64,000 nucleotides of DNA from JAJFUI01 sp039698035 (GTDB lineage: Bacteria; Planctomycetota; Planctomycetia; Pirellulales; Thermoguttaceae). Position numbers and translations under genes: made by a program. Position 1 is the stretch's first letter, and each line of letters opens with the position of its first letter. Location of the stretch: contig JBDKSW010000004.1 in assembly GCA_039698035.1 (NCBI GenBank), positions 429,614-493,613 of the forward strand. Direction: 5' to 3'. Shown here piece by piece: positions 1 to 9,056 of this stretch. The notes beneath the pieces were generated by a model. That model was given only the letters and a program-made list of their open reading frames with translations. It ran no database searches and was not told the origin of the DNA.

Positions 1-1
1 C

Positions 2-1669
2 AAAAGCAACTTTGGCCATCTCGAGGCGGCCGCGGGCATCGCCGGCTTGATCAAGGCCGCGCTGGTCCTCGAGCGGAAGACGTTGCCGCCGAGTTTGCAT
101 TACCATCGCCCCAACCCGGCTATTCACTTCTCCGATACGCCGTTCTTCGTGAACACCGAGTGCCGTCCTTGGCCAGCGGGCGAAGGGCTCCGGCGCGCGG
201 CCGTCAACTCGTTGGGCATCGGGGGCACCAACGCGCACGTCATCCTGGAAGAGGCCCCGGCGCCGGCCGTCTTTGAAAGCGTGCCGTCGGCGCCGAAAGC
301 CATGCGGGAGCGGCCATCGCATCTGTTGACCCTCTCGGCGAAGTCGGCCAAGGCGCTCCGCGAGTTGGCTCAGAAGTATGCGGATTATCTCGGCGGCCAG
401 ACCGTCTGCATGGCCAACGTCTGCTTTACGGCCAACACGGGCCGAGGCCAGTTCGCGCATCGGCTGGCCGTTGTCGCGGATACGGCCCATGATGCACGGG
501 AGCGGCTGATCGCCTTCGTGGCCGACGGCGGCAACGACGGTCAGCGCGCGGCGGCAACGGTCGGCACGGCGTTCCACGGCGTCGTCGAGCCGATTGATGG
601 CCGAGTGGCCTTCCTTTTCGACGACGGTGCGGAGCGCGCGGAAGCCGGCCGGGAGCTGTACGAGACGTTGCCGACGTTCCGCGAAGCGTTCGATCGGTGC
701 AGGGCGATCTGTTCGGACGAGGCCGCGAGGCCGTTCGCACTGCAATACGCCCTGGCCGAGACTTGGCGATCGCTGGGCGTTGTGCCGGCGGCCGCTTTGG
801 GGCAGGGCAGGGGAGAGTGCGTCGCGGCTGTCGTCGCTGGCGTCGTTACGCTCGAACAGGGCTTGTCGCTTGCAATGCGGCACGGCTCGGATACGGATTC
901 GGCGGAGGAATTGCGCCGGGCGAGCGCAGAAGCCGATAGCCCAAAACCGCGCACACGTTTCATGTTCGGGCCGACAGCCGAGAGCCTCGCGACGCTCCAC
1001 GAGCAAGGATTCCGCGTCTTTGTCGAGGTTGGCCCCGGTGGGCAACTGCTCGACCTGATGCGAGCCGCCAAGAAGGACGGGGCAGGGGAGTGGTTGCCAA
1101 GTCTCGTCGAAGGCCAATCGGACTGGCGCACCCTCTTGTCGAGTCTGTCGCGACTGTTTGTGGATGGCGTCAAAATCAACCTGTCGGGCATGGACGCCGG
1201 GTTGCCGAGACGCCGTGTTCTGTTGCCAACCTATCCTTTCCAACGCCAACGCTATTGGATCGATGCCATGGCCGTAATCAAGCATGAACCCAAGGGCGAT
1301 ATTCGTGTCGTGGCGATCGAGCCGGCCCAGTTGGTCGACGCAGCCGTGATCGAGCAGTGCTATCGTGAGATCGCCGCCGCGCTGGACAGTTGCGAGGAAA
1401 GCCACGCGCTGCTGGACTTCACGAAGGTGAACTTCATGTCCTCGATGGCGTTGGGCATGCTCATTCGCGTCAATAAGAAGTGCAAGGAATACAAGGTGAC
1501 GCTGAAGCTCTGCGGCATCGCGACCGAGATCCAGCAGGTCTTCAAGATTACCGGCATGGACAAGATCTTCGACATTCGCGCGACGGCCGACGACGCGGTC
1601 GCCGCCTTCAAAGCGGACGGCAATCTATCGTTCCGCCGGAATCGGCCGAAGAGCTACGAAGTTGGCTGA
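2..1669 (+). CDS. Polyketide synthase C-terminal part (KS end, degenerate AT) fused to a STAS domain; 5' partial
   Basis: The reading frame is open from base 2, so the gene begins outside the window. The first residues, KSNFGHLEAAAGIAGLIK, hold the ketosynthase His motif, followed by the KS end motif (NSLGIGGTNAHVILEE). An acyltransferase-like part follows, ending in the post-AT linker LPTYPFQRQRYWID. The AT is short, and where GHSxGE should carry the nucleophile serine it reads GQGRGE (800-817), so it is probably inactive. From about 1268 the protein becomes a STAS (anti-sigma-factor antagonist) domain with the phosphoacceptor-type stretch FMSSMALGML. Family assignments are firm. The function of the fusion is unknown: STAS may localise or regulate the synthase. 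An internal ATG at 1268 could also give free STAS protein, but I see no strong ribosome-binding site there. Confidence 0.85.
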   Translation, partial: KSNFGHLEAAAGIAGLIKAALVLERKTLPPSLHYHRPNPAIHFSDTPFFVNTECRPWPAGEGLRRAAVNSLGIGGTNAHVILEEAPAPAVFESVPSAPKAMRERPSHLLTLSAKSAKALRELAQKYADYLGGQTVCMANVCFTANTGRGQFAHRLAVVADTAHDARERLIAFVADGGNDGQRAAATVGTAFHGVVEPIDGRVAFLFDDGAERAEAGRELYETLPTFREAFDRCRAICSDEAARPFALQYALAETWRSLGVVPAAALGQGRGECVAAVVAGVVTLEQGLSLAMRHGSDTDSAEELRRASAEADSPKPRTRFMFGPTAESLATLHEQGFRVFVEVGPGGQLLDLMRAAKKDGAGEWLPSLVEGQSDWRTLLSSLSRLFVDGVKINLSGMDAGLPRRRVLLPTYPFQRQRYWIDAMAVIKHEPKGDIRVVAIEPAQLVDAAVIEQCYREIAAALDSCEESHALLDFTKVNFMSSMALGMLIRVNKKCKEYKVTLKLCGIATEIQQVFKITGMDKIFDIRATADDAVAAFKADGNLSFRRNRPKSYEVG

Positions 1670-1702
1670 CGATCCTTGCAGCCTGACCGTTCGCAAGCTG
1701 GG

Positions 1703-3043
1703 CTAACGGGTTGCCACGCGGGCCGCCGTCTCGCATAGCTCGGCCGCTTCAGCCGCCGTCGGGGCCTCGGCAATCGCGCGAACAATCGGCTCCGTGTTGC
1801 TGCCGCGCACCAGGAGCCAACGGCCCGGCCAGTCCAGACGCAGGCCGTCCAGGCGATTGGCCGATGCGTCGGCAAAGTGCTTTTCGAGGGCGTCCAGGGC
1901 GTCGGCGAGCCTTTCGGGCGGAAGCGAAATCTTCCGTTTGACGATCTCGTACCGTGGCAGTTCGTCGGCCATCGCCCCGATGGGCATTTCTCGGGCGGCC
2001 ATTGCGTCCAGCAGCAGGGCCATGCCGACGAAGCTGTCGCGGACGTAACCGACACGCGGGTCGATTGGCCCGCCATTCCCCTCGCCGCCAAAAATGGCTC
2101 CGTGGGCCAGCATCGCGTCGACGACGTTGGCTTCGCCAACGGCCGATCGGAAAAAGGGGACGCCGTACTTATTGGCGAGGTCTTCCGTCATGCGGCTGCT
2201 GGCGCAGTTGGCCGCAATGGGGCCTGGACGCTGCTGCAATACGTGATCGACGCACAGGGCCAGCGTGTACTCCTCGCCCAGGTAGCGGCCGGTTTGGTCG
2301 ATAACGGCCAATCGGTCGGCGTCGGGGTCTTGGCAGAATCCGACGTCGGCGCCCACGTCGGAAACGGCAGTGAGCACGCCGGCCAGGTTTTCGGCCGTCG
2401 GCTCGGGCAGATGGGCGAACTGACCGTTTGGCTCCTCGCCGAGCACGGTGAGCCGGCAGCCCAGTTCATGCAACAAGCGTCGGCCGAGGATGCCGCCTGC
2501 CCCATGATTGCTGTCAAGCACGACGTGAAACCGGTGTCGGCGGATTCGCTCGGCGTCCACCGTTTCGAGGACGGCCAACAGATGCGCAGTCACCGTGTCG
2601 TCGCAACACAAGCCATCGCCGAGTTGGTCGTGCGGCAGCCAAGCGAGCGGTTGCGTCCGATAGCGATCAAGGACGTGTTGGCCGGGGGCGGCCGGAATGA
2701 CCCGGCCTTCGGCGGAGAACAGCTTCAGGCCGTTGTAGGGCGATGGGTTGTGGCTCGCCGTGATCTGAATCGCGCCGGCGGTCTGGTGGCGGCGCAACAG
2801 GACGCCGGCCGTCGGCGTGGCGATGACTCCGGCGTCGATGGTCGTGCGACCGACGGCCTGAAGGGCGGCCTGGATCGCCAGCGAGAGCATGGCGCCGGAC
2901 GGGCGGCTGTCGCGGCCGATCAGGATTTCGCCCGGTGGTGTCACGGACGCAAAGGCGGCCGCATAACGCATGGCCACTTCGGGCGTCAACGTGTCCCCAA
3001 CAACGCCTCGCAGGCCAGAAACGCTAATGATCGGCTCGGTCAT
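1703..3043 (-). CDS. Phosphohexomutase, GlmM/phosphomannomutase family
   Basis: A 446-residue alpha-D-phosphohexomutase that moves phosphate between C6 and C1 of a hexose or hexosamine. All four family signatures are visible: the phosphoserine loop TASHNP, the metal-binding loop DPDADR, the sugar-binding GEGNGG, and the phosphate-binding RGSNTEP near the C-terminus. The start MTEPIISVSG was chosen because GAAGGA lies just upstream and the family begins with this type of sequence; an ATG 27 codons upstream is less likely. Phosphoglucosamine mutase (UDP-GlcNAc and peptidoglycan precursor supply) is the best guess, but phosphomannomutase or phosphoglucomutase activity cannot be excluded from motifs. 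It is convergent with the PKS gene and preceded by a clear sigma70-type promoter. Confidence 0.9.
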   Translation of the reverse strand: MTEPIISVSGLRGVVGDTLTPEVAMRYAAAFASVTPPGEILIGRDSRPSGAMLSLAIQAALQAVGRTTIDAGVIATPTAGVLLRRHQTAGAIQITASHNPSPYNGLKLFSAEGRVIPAAPGQHVLDRYRTQPLAWLPHDQLGDGLCCDDTVTAHLLAVLETVDAERIRRHRFHVVLDSNHGAGGILGRRLLHELGCRLTVLGEEPNGQFAHLPEPTAENLAGVLTAVSDVGADVGFCQDPDADRLAVIDQTGRYLGEEYTLALCVDHVLQQRPGPIAANCASSRMTEDLANKYGVPFFRSAVGEANVVDAMLAHGAIFGGEGNGGPIDPRVGYVRDSFVGMALLLDAMAAREMPIGAMADELPRYEIVKRKISLPPERLADALDALEKHFADASANRLDGLRLDWPGRWLLVRGSNTEPIVRAIAEAPTAAEAAELCETAARVATR

Positions 3044-3086
3044 GACGGAAGTCCTTCGTGAGATGGGGCGGCCTCTTACAGATGGT

Positions 3087-3116
3087 AGTATAGCTATCGA
3101 GGTCGGAATGGGGCAA
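3087..3116 (-). promoter_or_regulatory. Predicted sigma70 promoter of the phosphohexomutase gene
   Basis: On the minus strand, TTGCCC-N18-TATACT ends about 44 bases before the ATG at 3043. The spacing and -10 box are good and the -35 is moderate. Prediction only. Confidence 0.45.
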
Positions 3117-3166
3117 TCGGGCAATCGCCGGGCCGGCCGCCGTCCGTGTCCAGTTGTGAGCGGCGG

Positions 3167-5140
3167 CTACTTTGCCACCGTCGCCCGCATCACGGTTGCC
3201 GAGCGAGCGGGGAACTGGTGATGGAACGTCGCGGCGGTGACGGGGAGCCGCCGGGTGACGGGAATGACCTTGGTGGGCTGGTCCAGCGTGTTCTCGTCTT
3301 CGTCGGCGGCCGAGGTCAGGACGGTTGCCGTGATCGACGTGATTCGGCCATCGAGACCGGCCAAATCGATCTGACTCTCACGCGGCCGGCCGTCGGCGTT
3401 GACCACTTTGAGAATCACGTCGCCCGAGGCCGATCGGCTGGCCACGGCGAACAGCGTCTCGGCCCCGAGGTCCTTCGTCTTGTCCTGGCTGGGCTTGGCA
3501 TCCGGTCTGCCGGGCGCCGTATTGGCATCGAGATCCAAGGACAGCACGACATGGCCACGCGCCTCGCTGAACATCCTCTGTACATAGTAGGAAGGGGTGC
3601 CGCAGAGGCGGGCGTTGTCGAATTGGATGGCGTCGGGGTTCCACTGTCGCCAGCCGACGTTGACCAGGAGCGGCGCGTAGGACGCCATGACCACGACGTC
3701 CGAATTGCGTTCCATGCCCGTCATAAAGGCCGCTTCGCCGATGGCCGCCCGGAGGTTGCCGTTGCCGCATTGGTCGGTGACGGCGTACTCGCCCACATAG
3801 ACTTTGTGAGCGTCGCGACGGTAGCCGTCATAGAGCCTTGCACGCGACATGAAGAACTTTGCCGAGTTGTAGTAGTGCTCATCGTTGATTTTCAGCGGGC
3901 CAGACTGGGTTTCGCAATTTGCGATCAGGTTCATTTTGGGATACCGCGCGTGGATCGTCCGATAGAAGAGTGCATAGCGAGTGTCGTACAGCGGGCCGCT
4001 GTTCTCGTTGCCGATCTCCAGGTACTTGAGGTGGAACGGCGCGGGATGTCCGGCCTTGGCCCGCAACGAACCCCATTTGCTGTCCACTGGGCCGTTGGCA
4101 TATTCGATGGCGTCCAGGGCGTCTTGCAGGTACTCGTCCGGGCTTGCAGCCTTCCTGTCATTTTTCGACGACTGCTCCTCATGGCTCATCCCGCAGTTAG
4201 CGACGAACAGGGGCTCGGCGCCCAGGTCTTCGCAAAATTGCAGATACTCGTGATAGCCGAGGCCGTCCGTGGAACGGTAACCCCAGAGGTTCCAATGGCC
4301 GGGCCGATCGACCAGATCGCCAAGGGTGTTTTTCCAGCGGAAGGCGTTGCCGAGGCGATCTCCCTCGAGGTAGCAGCCGCCTGGGAAGCGGACGAACGAG
4401 GGCTTCATCGCGTGGATCATCTCGGCCAGGTCGGAACGCAGGCCATTGGGCCTGCCTTTCCAGGTGTCTTTCGGAAAGAGCGAAACCTGATCGGTCCAGA
4501 TCGTTCCGGGCGAAGTCACGGCAATCACCAGGCGGCCGGCCGTGGTCGTGGCGTTGGCAGTCAGCGTCGCGTCGAACTTCTTCCACTCGGCAGTGAGACC
4601 GTCGATTTGGGCCGAGGCATAAACCTTCCCAGCGGTGTCTTCGAGCGTAACGTGCAACGCGCCTTGAGATCCGGATGCGGCCCGGGCGTAAAGGGAGAAG
4701 CGATATTCGGCGCCCTGTTTGAGGGCCATGCCTCGGAAACCATCGTTGGCGACGCCGATGCGGCCGTCGGCCGTTTGGACATCCAATCGCAGCGAGTTCG
4801 GATTCTTTGCGCGGACGGGGCTCGAAGCGTCGATGGTTGCTTGGGCTTGCGCGGCCGTGGTCTTCAGCAGCGTCCAGCCGGGCATCTTGACGGGCTTGGC
4901 CTCGTTGCCGCCGCGATCGTCTTCAAAGGAGCCGTTTTGAACCATTTCGGCATAGAGGCCGCCATCGCCCGCCCGATTGATCTCCTCGAAGAAAATGCCA
5001 TAGAGCATGGGGCTGATTGCATGTCCCGGCCGGTCCACGTGGACGGTCAGCTTGGTCGTCTCGGCCGCCTGGGACTGAAATGCCCCAAGCAAGATGCACA
5101 GGGCGGCGAATCGGACGCGGGTGGCTACGGAAATGGACAT
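3167..5140 (-). CDS. Exported alpha-L-arabinofuranosidase, GH51 type
   Basis: A 657-residue glycoside hydrolase that should release arabinofuranose from plant or algal polysaccharides. The start was chosen because AGGAGAG lies upstream and the protein then opens with a signal peptide (about residues 1-26, ending AAE). It continues with the GH51 N-terminal signature YGIFFEEINRAGDGG, a carbohydrate-binding-like beta domain (about residues 60-210), RFPGGCYLEGD, the acid/base glutamate in EIGNEN and the nucleophile glutamate in YVGEYA. The catalytic residues are intact and the length is normal for CBM-containing GH51 proteins. It stands alone, without other polysaccharide-degrading genes beside it, and probably acts in the periplasm or outside the cell. 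Confidence 0.92.
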   Translation of the reverse strand: MSISVATRVRFAALCILLGAFQSQAAETTKLTVHVDRPGHAISPMLYGIFFEEINRAGDGGLYAEMVQNGSFEDDRGGNEAKPVKMPGWTLLKTTAAQAQATIDASSPVRAKNPNSLRLDVQTADGRIGVANDGFRGMALKQGAEYRFSLYARAASGSQGALHVTLEDTAGKVYASAQIDGLTAEWKKFDATLTANATTTAGRLVIAVTSPGTIWTDQVSLFPKDTWKGRPNGLRSDLAEMIHAMKPSFVRFPGGCYLEGDRLGNAFRWKNTLGDLVDRPGHWNLWGYRSTDGLGYHEYLQFCEDLGAEPLFVANCGMSHEEQSSKNDRKAASPDEYLQDALDAIEYANGPVDSKWGSLRAKAGHPAPFHLKYLEIGNENSGPLYDTRYALFYRTIHARYPKMNLIANCETQSGPLKINDEHYYNSAKFFMSRARLYDGYRRDAHKVYVGEYAVTDQCGNGNLRAAIGEAAFMTGMERNSDVVVMASYAPLLVNVGWRQWNPDAIQFDNARLCGTPSYYVQRMFSEARGHVVLSLDLDANTAPGRPDAKPSQDKTKDLGAETLFAVASRSASGDVILKVVNADGRPRESQIDLAGLDGRITSITATVLTSAADEDENTLDQPTKVIPVTRRLPVTAATFHHQFPARSATVMRATVAK

Positions 5141-5269
5141 CGGTCTCTCCTGTGGGGGCTGTCGAGGCACGGAAACCGGACGGATTGGCGGGAGGCGGGG
5201 GCGAGGCTCGTGGTGGACCGTTAGGCGGCAACGCGGAGCCATGCGCCAAAGATGGTACACGAAGTCAGC

Positions 5270-6118
5270 TCACGCGGAAATGGCTGCCAGCACACCGCGG
5301 ACATAGCCCACCGACTCGGCCAAGCCCGGCAACGGGTCGGCTTCGTTCTTCTCGTATTCAAAAGATGCGATGCCGGAATAGCCGGATCGAACGAGCGATT
5401 GCAGGACTTTCGGGATGTCGATGACGCCGCGCCCGCCTTCAACGCAGACGCCGGTCGCCGTGGCCGCGGTTACGTCTTTTAGGTGAACGTCCAGCAGTCG
5501 ATCCGCGCAGCGTTCGATGGCGCGGGCCGGATCGCCGCCGATGCGGACCGTATGTCCGATGTCGATGCATAGCCCGACGCGCGGATCGAGACGCCGGACC
5601 TTTTCGTAAACAACGTCGGGCGTGGGAAATATTTTGTCGCCCGGTCCGTGATTGTGGATGGCCGCGCTAATGTTGTGTTTCCGCACGTTCTCATCGAGTC
5701 GCGGCAACAGTTCGGCCGTCGGGGCGCAGACAACGAGGCGAACACCCGCTGCCCTCGCGTACTCAAAGGCATGGTCCACTTGGGCCGGCGTGTGCATGGG
5801 GATTACGCCGCAGCCGTAGAGGTCGAGGCCCGCTGCCTTGACGCTGGCCGCGAGTCGGGCGAGCGCTTCCGGTGCGCTCGACATGGGAAGGTGGAGGTCC
5901 TTGAGGCAAACGTGTTTCAGCCCAACGCGGCGCGTCATGGCCAGACACGTGTCGAGTGGGAATCGGCGGAAAGTGAACGAGGCGACACCCAATTCAAACT
6001 TAGGCCGAGGCTTCTCGCCTGCCGCCTCAGCGCGGCCTTGCGTCAAGGCGGCGCCGGCGGCGAGTGAAACGGCCACGCTGCCGCCCGAGAATCGCAGAAA
6101 CTGTCGTCGACTTGGCAT
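5270..6118 (-). CDS. Tat-exported xylose-isomerase-like TIM-barrel protein
   Basis: A 282-residue protein of the sugar phosphate isomerase/epimerase (AP endonuclease family 2) fold. The start MPSRRQFLRFSGG gives a twin-arginine signal (SRRQFL followed by a hydrophobic stretch ending near AEA), so the protein is probably exported folded, likely with a metal. Barrel landmarks include NHGPGDK and CIDIGHTVRIG, which hold the usual metal-ligand His, Asp and Glu positions. Planctomycetes carry many such proteins and their substrates are mostly unknown. It lies just upstream of the GH51 gene on the same strand with about 130 bases between them. A role in sugar handling is inferred; the exact reaction is not readable. 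Confidence 0.85.
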   Translation of the reverse strand: MPSRRQFLRFSGGSVAVSLAAGAALTQGRAEAAGEKPRPKFELGVASFTFRRFPLDTCLAMTRRVGLKHVCLKDLHLPMSSAPEALARLAASVKAAGLDLYGCGVIPMHTPAQVDHAFEYARAAGVRLVVCAPTAELLPRLDENVRKHNISAAIHNHGPGDKIFPTPDVVYEKVRRLDPRVGLCIDIGHTVRIGGDPARAIERCADRLLDVHLKDVTAATATGVCVEGGRGVIDIPKVLQSLVRSGYSGIASFEYEKNEADPLPGLAESVGYVRGVLAAISA

Positions 6119-6175
6119 GAGAGGCTCGCGGAATGTGATGCTGGCGGCCGCCGAACGGCGCACGGCATTGAATCG

Positions 6176-6598
6176 TTAGTCTCCAATGACTTTCACGAGC
6201 ACCCGCTTCGGTCGCCTGCCGTCGAATTCGCCGTAGAAGACCTGCTCCCAAGGGCCGAGGTCCAGCTTTCCCCGGGTCACGGCGATGACCACCTCGCGGC
6301 CCATGATCTGGCGCTTGTGATGGGCGTCGCCGTTGTCCTCGCCCGTCCGATTATGGCGGTATGCCTGCGGCGAAGGATCGTAGGGTGCGAGCCTCTCCAG
6401 CCAACGCTTGTAATCTTCGTGCAGGCCGGGCTCGTCGTCGTTGATGAAGACAGAGGCCGTGATGTGCATTGCGTTGCACAGCAAGAGGCCCTCGCGGATG
6501 CCGCTTTGCTCCAAAACTCGCTCGACCTCGGACGTGATGTTCACGAAGTCCATCCGCTGAAGGATGTTGAACGTCAGATATTCTGCGTGTGACTTCAT
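6176..6598 (-). CDS. YjbQ/UPF0047 family protein
   Basis: A 140-residue protein with the whole UPF0047 signature: AMHITASVFINDDEP near the middle, a HNRTGEDNGDAHHKRQIMG metal-binding histidine stretch, and a C-terminal GPWEQVFYGEFDG. This family is annotated as YjbQ, some members of which show secondary thiamine-phosphate synthase activity in vitro; the physiological role is not settled. The length is typical. The start at MKSHAEYL was chosen as the family N-terminus; the upstream in-frame extension has no family features. It lies 57 bases upstream of the TIM-barrel gene on the same strand and may be co-transcribed with it. Confidence 0.9.
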   Translation of the reverse strand: MKSHAEYLTFNILQRMDFVNITSEVERVLEQSGIREGLLLCNAMHITASVFINDDEPGLHEDYKRWLERLAPYDPSPQAYRHNRTGEDNGDAHHKRQIMGREVVIAVTRGKLDLGPWEQVFYGEFDGRRPKRVLVKVIGD

Positions 6599-6700
6599 GA
6601 GCGAGTCCCGGCCAAGATCAGCGACGCGCCGCAAGCGGCCCCGCCATGCCGCCTGGGAAGGACAGAGGGCAATGCGGGAAGCTTGCGGCAACTTGCGGCA

Positions 6701-7168
6701 TCAACCGCGGCGCTTGCGTTTGCCGGCAGCCTGGCTGGCGTCGGCGAGACGCCGCAGGGCTTCGCGCTTTCCGATGCCGCGAACGGCGACGAGCGCTGCA
6801 AATTGGGCCTTCCGCGGCCGAGACTTGCCAGCCTCCCAGTTGTAAACCGTGACGGCCGACACGCCGATGAGCTTCCCATAGTCGGCCGCCGAGATGTCGA
6901 GCCTCCGACGCTGTGCGCGGATGCTTCGGGCCGAGAAGCGATTGCCGGCCAGTTCGTCTTGCTCGGCCGCCGGTTGGTTGGGCTGATCGGCAAGCTGTCT
7001 CTTCAATTTCGCAACATTCTTCTCCTGGCTGTTTAGCAACCGCTTCAGGTTGGCAATGTCCCGGCGATATTGGGTGACGGCTCGCTTGGTTGTGCCCACC
7101 ATAGCACGAATTTCTTTGCGCGCGACGCGGCGGATTTCATCTTTTAGAGCGGTTGCGACGTTTGGCAT
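6701..7168 (-). CDS. XRE-type helix-turn-helix DNA-binding protein with N-terminal coiled coil
   Basis: A 155-residue basic protein. Residues 1-75 are helical and charged, with a coiled-coil pattern around LKRLLNSQEKNVAKLKRQL. A Cro/C1-type helix-turn-helix follows at about residues 95-130 (AADYGKLIGVSAVTVYNWE), and the tail is Lys/Arg-rich (GKRKRRG). The start is fixed by a strong AAAGGAGA site seven bases before the ATG; the longer upstream extension lacks support. The coiled coil suggests a dimer. It is probably a transcriptional regulator or small DNA-binding protein; no target can be inferred from the neighbours. Confidence 0.8.
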   Translation of the reverse strand: MPNVATALKDEIRRVARKEIRAMVGTTKRAVTQYRRDIANLKRLLNSQEKNVAKLKRQLADQPNQPAAEQDELAGNRFSARSIRAQRRRLDISAADYGKLIGVSAVTVYNWEAGKSRPRKAQFAALVAVRGIGKREALRRLADASQAAGKRKRRG

Positions 7169-7244
7169 CGGAGTCTCCTTTAACACACGACGAAGCTTGG
7201 ATTCACACGAATATAGGACGCGAGCGGATTGCCGGCAATTGCCG

Positions 7245-8804
7245 CTATGCAGCGCGTTTGACAGGTGTGGCTCGGCGAATCGCAAGCACGACAACCCGCA
7301 GCCGCCCGTCTCGTTCAACCAGTAATTGTAACGATTCACGGGCGCCTTTGGCCAGCAGGGCAAACGCCGTTTCGTCGGCAAAGTCACGGCCGGCCACTTG
7401 ATAGATGCGATCGCCCGGCATGAGACGAGCAATCGCGGCCGGCGATCCAGGCACGATTTGCGTAAGAATAACCGCCCCGGGCTCGGCATCGTCGACACGC
7501 CACGAAAGTCCCCATCGCAGCGGGGTGCATGCCAGTTGCACGGTCAATTGAAGCGGTTCGTCACGGCCCGCGCGAAGGACAGTTAGCGTCGCGGGATTTT
7601 TTGCGGCCGAGACTGCGGCGAAGAAGTCGTCGTCGCTGAGCAGTGGTCGGCTGGCAAATCGCTCGATGAGATCGCCCTCACGCAGACCGGCGCGACTTGC
7701 CGGCGAGCGCGGATCGACGGAACTGACGCGGACGCCGCCAGCCGTTGCGACGTCCTCGCTCCAGCCGACTCCCAGTCGGTCCACCGGCTTCGCCACGTCT
7801 GCAAGTGCAGCCTGCTCATCGTCGGGCGACTCGTGTCGAGCAGCCGCGCGAAACGCTGGCGGGTTCGGCCGACCGGCCAGGTCGGTCAGCACTCCGAACA
7901 CGAGCCGCACGACACGCTCCAAACCTTCGCTGTTAATGCGATCGGCCATGTCGCTTGGCCGGTGGTAGTCCTCGTGGAGGCCCGTGTGGAAGGCCAGTAC
8001 GGGAATGCCCTGGTCGAAGAGCGGATAGTGGTCGGCACGCGCGACCAGCAACCACGAGAAGTCGAGTGTCAACCGAGACGCATCATTCTGAAAGCTGATG
8101 AGCCTTCGCCAGCCGTAGCCGCTTCGAGAGCCAAAGACCGACACGTGTCCTTCGCGAAGGCGGCCGATCATATCAAGATTGATCGCGGCGACGATTCGCC
8201 TGATCGCGACCGTTGGATGGCGGGCCCAGTACTGCGACCCGAGAAGACCTTTTTCCTCGGCGTCCCAATGGGCAAACAGAATGGATCGCTTGAGTGGCTC
8301 GGCCAATCGAGCGACCGCCCTCGCGAGTTGAAGAACGCCGGCCGTGCCGCTGGCGTTGTCGTCGGCGCCGGGATGCACGTAGCCGTAGGGGCCGAGGCTC
8401 GTCATGCCGCCGTAGCCGAGGTGGTCGTAGTGGCCGCAGACGACAACGACCTCGTCCCGTAACTTCGGATCGCTCCCCTCGACCATCGCTAGGACGTTGC
8501 GGAAGTTGGGGGCGAACGACTGAAAGAACTTGCCATCGTCGCCGGCAGGACGGAAACGAAGCTTAGTGTGTTCTCCGGCCAAATACTCGGCCGCGGCCAG
8601 CGCGCCGCGCGTGCCGGCCTCGCGTCCTTCGAGCGCCTCGTCGGCAAGCCGCTCGACATGTCGTCCGAGGTCGGCCGCCTTGATGGATTCCAACGCGGCC
8701 GAGTAGGACGAGTCTTTCTCGGCCGCCGCGACGAAGCCGACCGGCGCTAACCACAGCGGAAGGGTCAGTAGCGCAAAGGTCGTCTGAAAAAGCTTCAATC
8801 GCAT
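7245..8804 (-). CDS. Exported M28-family metallopeptidase with two C-terminal PDZ domains
   Basis: A 519-residue protein with a signal peptide (MRLKLFQTTFALL..., cleaved near AAAEKD). The peptidase M28 domain carries the zinc ligands and catalytic acid in order: CGHYDHLG, GADDNASG, DAEEKG, NLDMIG and FHTGLHEDYH. Two PDZ domains follow (about residues 345-425 and 430-515), the first with SRAGLREGDLI and the second with AAIARLMPGDRI. It should be an extracytoplasmic aminopeptidase, with the PDZ domains binding substrate C-termini or partners. The start was chosen at the signal peptide, with GAGG upstream; a longer ATG start would bury the signal sequence. Confidence 0.9.
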   Translation of the reverse strand: MRLKLFQTTFALLTLPLWLAPVGFVAAAEKDSSYSAALESIKAADLGRHVERLADEALEGREAGTRGALAAAEYLAGEHTKLRFRPAGDDGKFFQSFAPNFRNVLAMVEGSDPKLRDEVVVVCGHYDHLGYGGMTSLGPYGYVHPGADDNASGTAGVLQLARAVARLAEPLKRSILFAHWDAEEKGLLGSQYWARHPTVAIRRIVAAINLDMIGRLREGHVSVFGSRSGYGWRRLISFQNDASRLTLDFSWLLVARADHYPLFDQGIPVLAFHTGLHEDYHRPSDMADRINSEGLERVVRLVFGVLTDLAGRPNPPAFRAAARHESPDDEQAALADVAKPVDRLGVGWSEDVATAGGVRVSSVDPRSPASRAGLREGDLIERFASRPLLSDDDFFAAVSAAKNPATLTVLRAGRDEPLQLTVQLACTPLRWGLSWRVDDAEPGAVILTQIVPGSPAAIARLMPGDRIYQVAGRDFADETAFALLAKGARESLQLLVERDGRLRVVVLAIRRATPVKRAA

Positions 8805-9056
8805 GGCAGGCCTCGCGGTAGTATACCACGCTGTCAAACAGGACACCCGGGCGGGGAGGCGAGGTATCGCTGCCGCGCGTCCTTGCCGCACGATTGGGTG
8901 GTAGGTCCAGGCAAAGGAGTGGTTGTCTGGTCGTCGTTTCCGTCAGAGGTGGTGCAAGCGGATGCGAATTTCACGATCCAGGCCGCATCTATTTGACTTC
9001 AGACGCACAGGCCGTAAGGTTTTATGTCCCATCACTGCCTGCCTAGATAGCCCACC

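Noticed and set aside
1877..5224. Long plus-strand ORFs opposite the phosphohexomutase and arabinofuranosidase genes (394 and 692 residues).
   Set aside because: They are antisense shadows in high-GC DNA: the minus-strand frames carry complete family motifs and catalytic residues, while the plus-strand products have repetitive Gly/Arg/Val/Asp composition and no motif.
8820..8837. TTGACA and TATACT just upstream of the M28 peptidase gene.
   Set aside because: The boxes are only six bases apart, far from the 16 to 18 needed, so they do not form one promoter.
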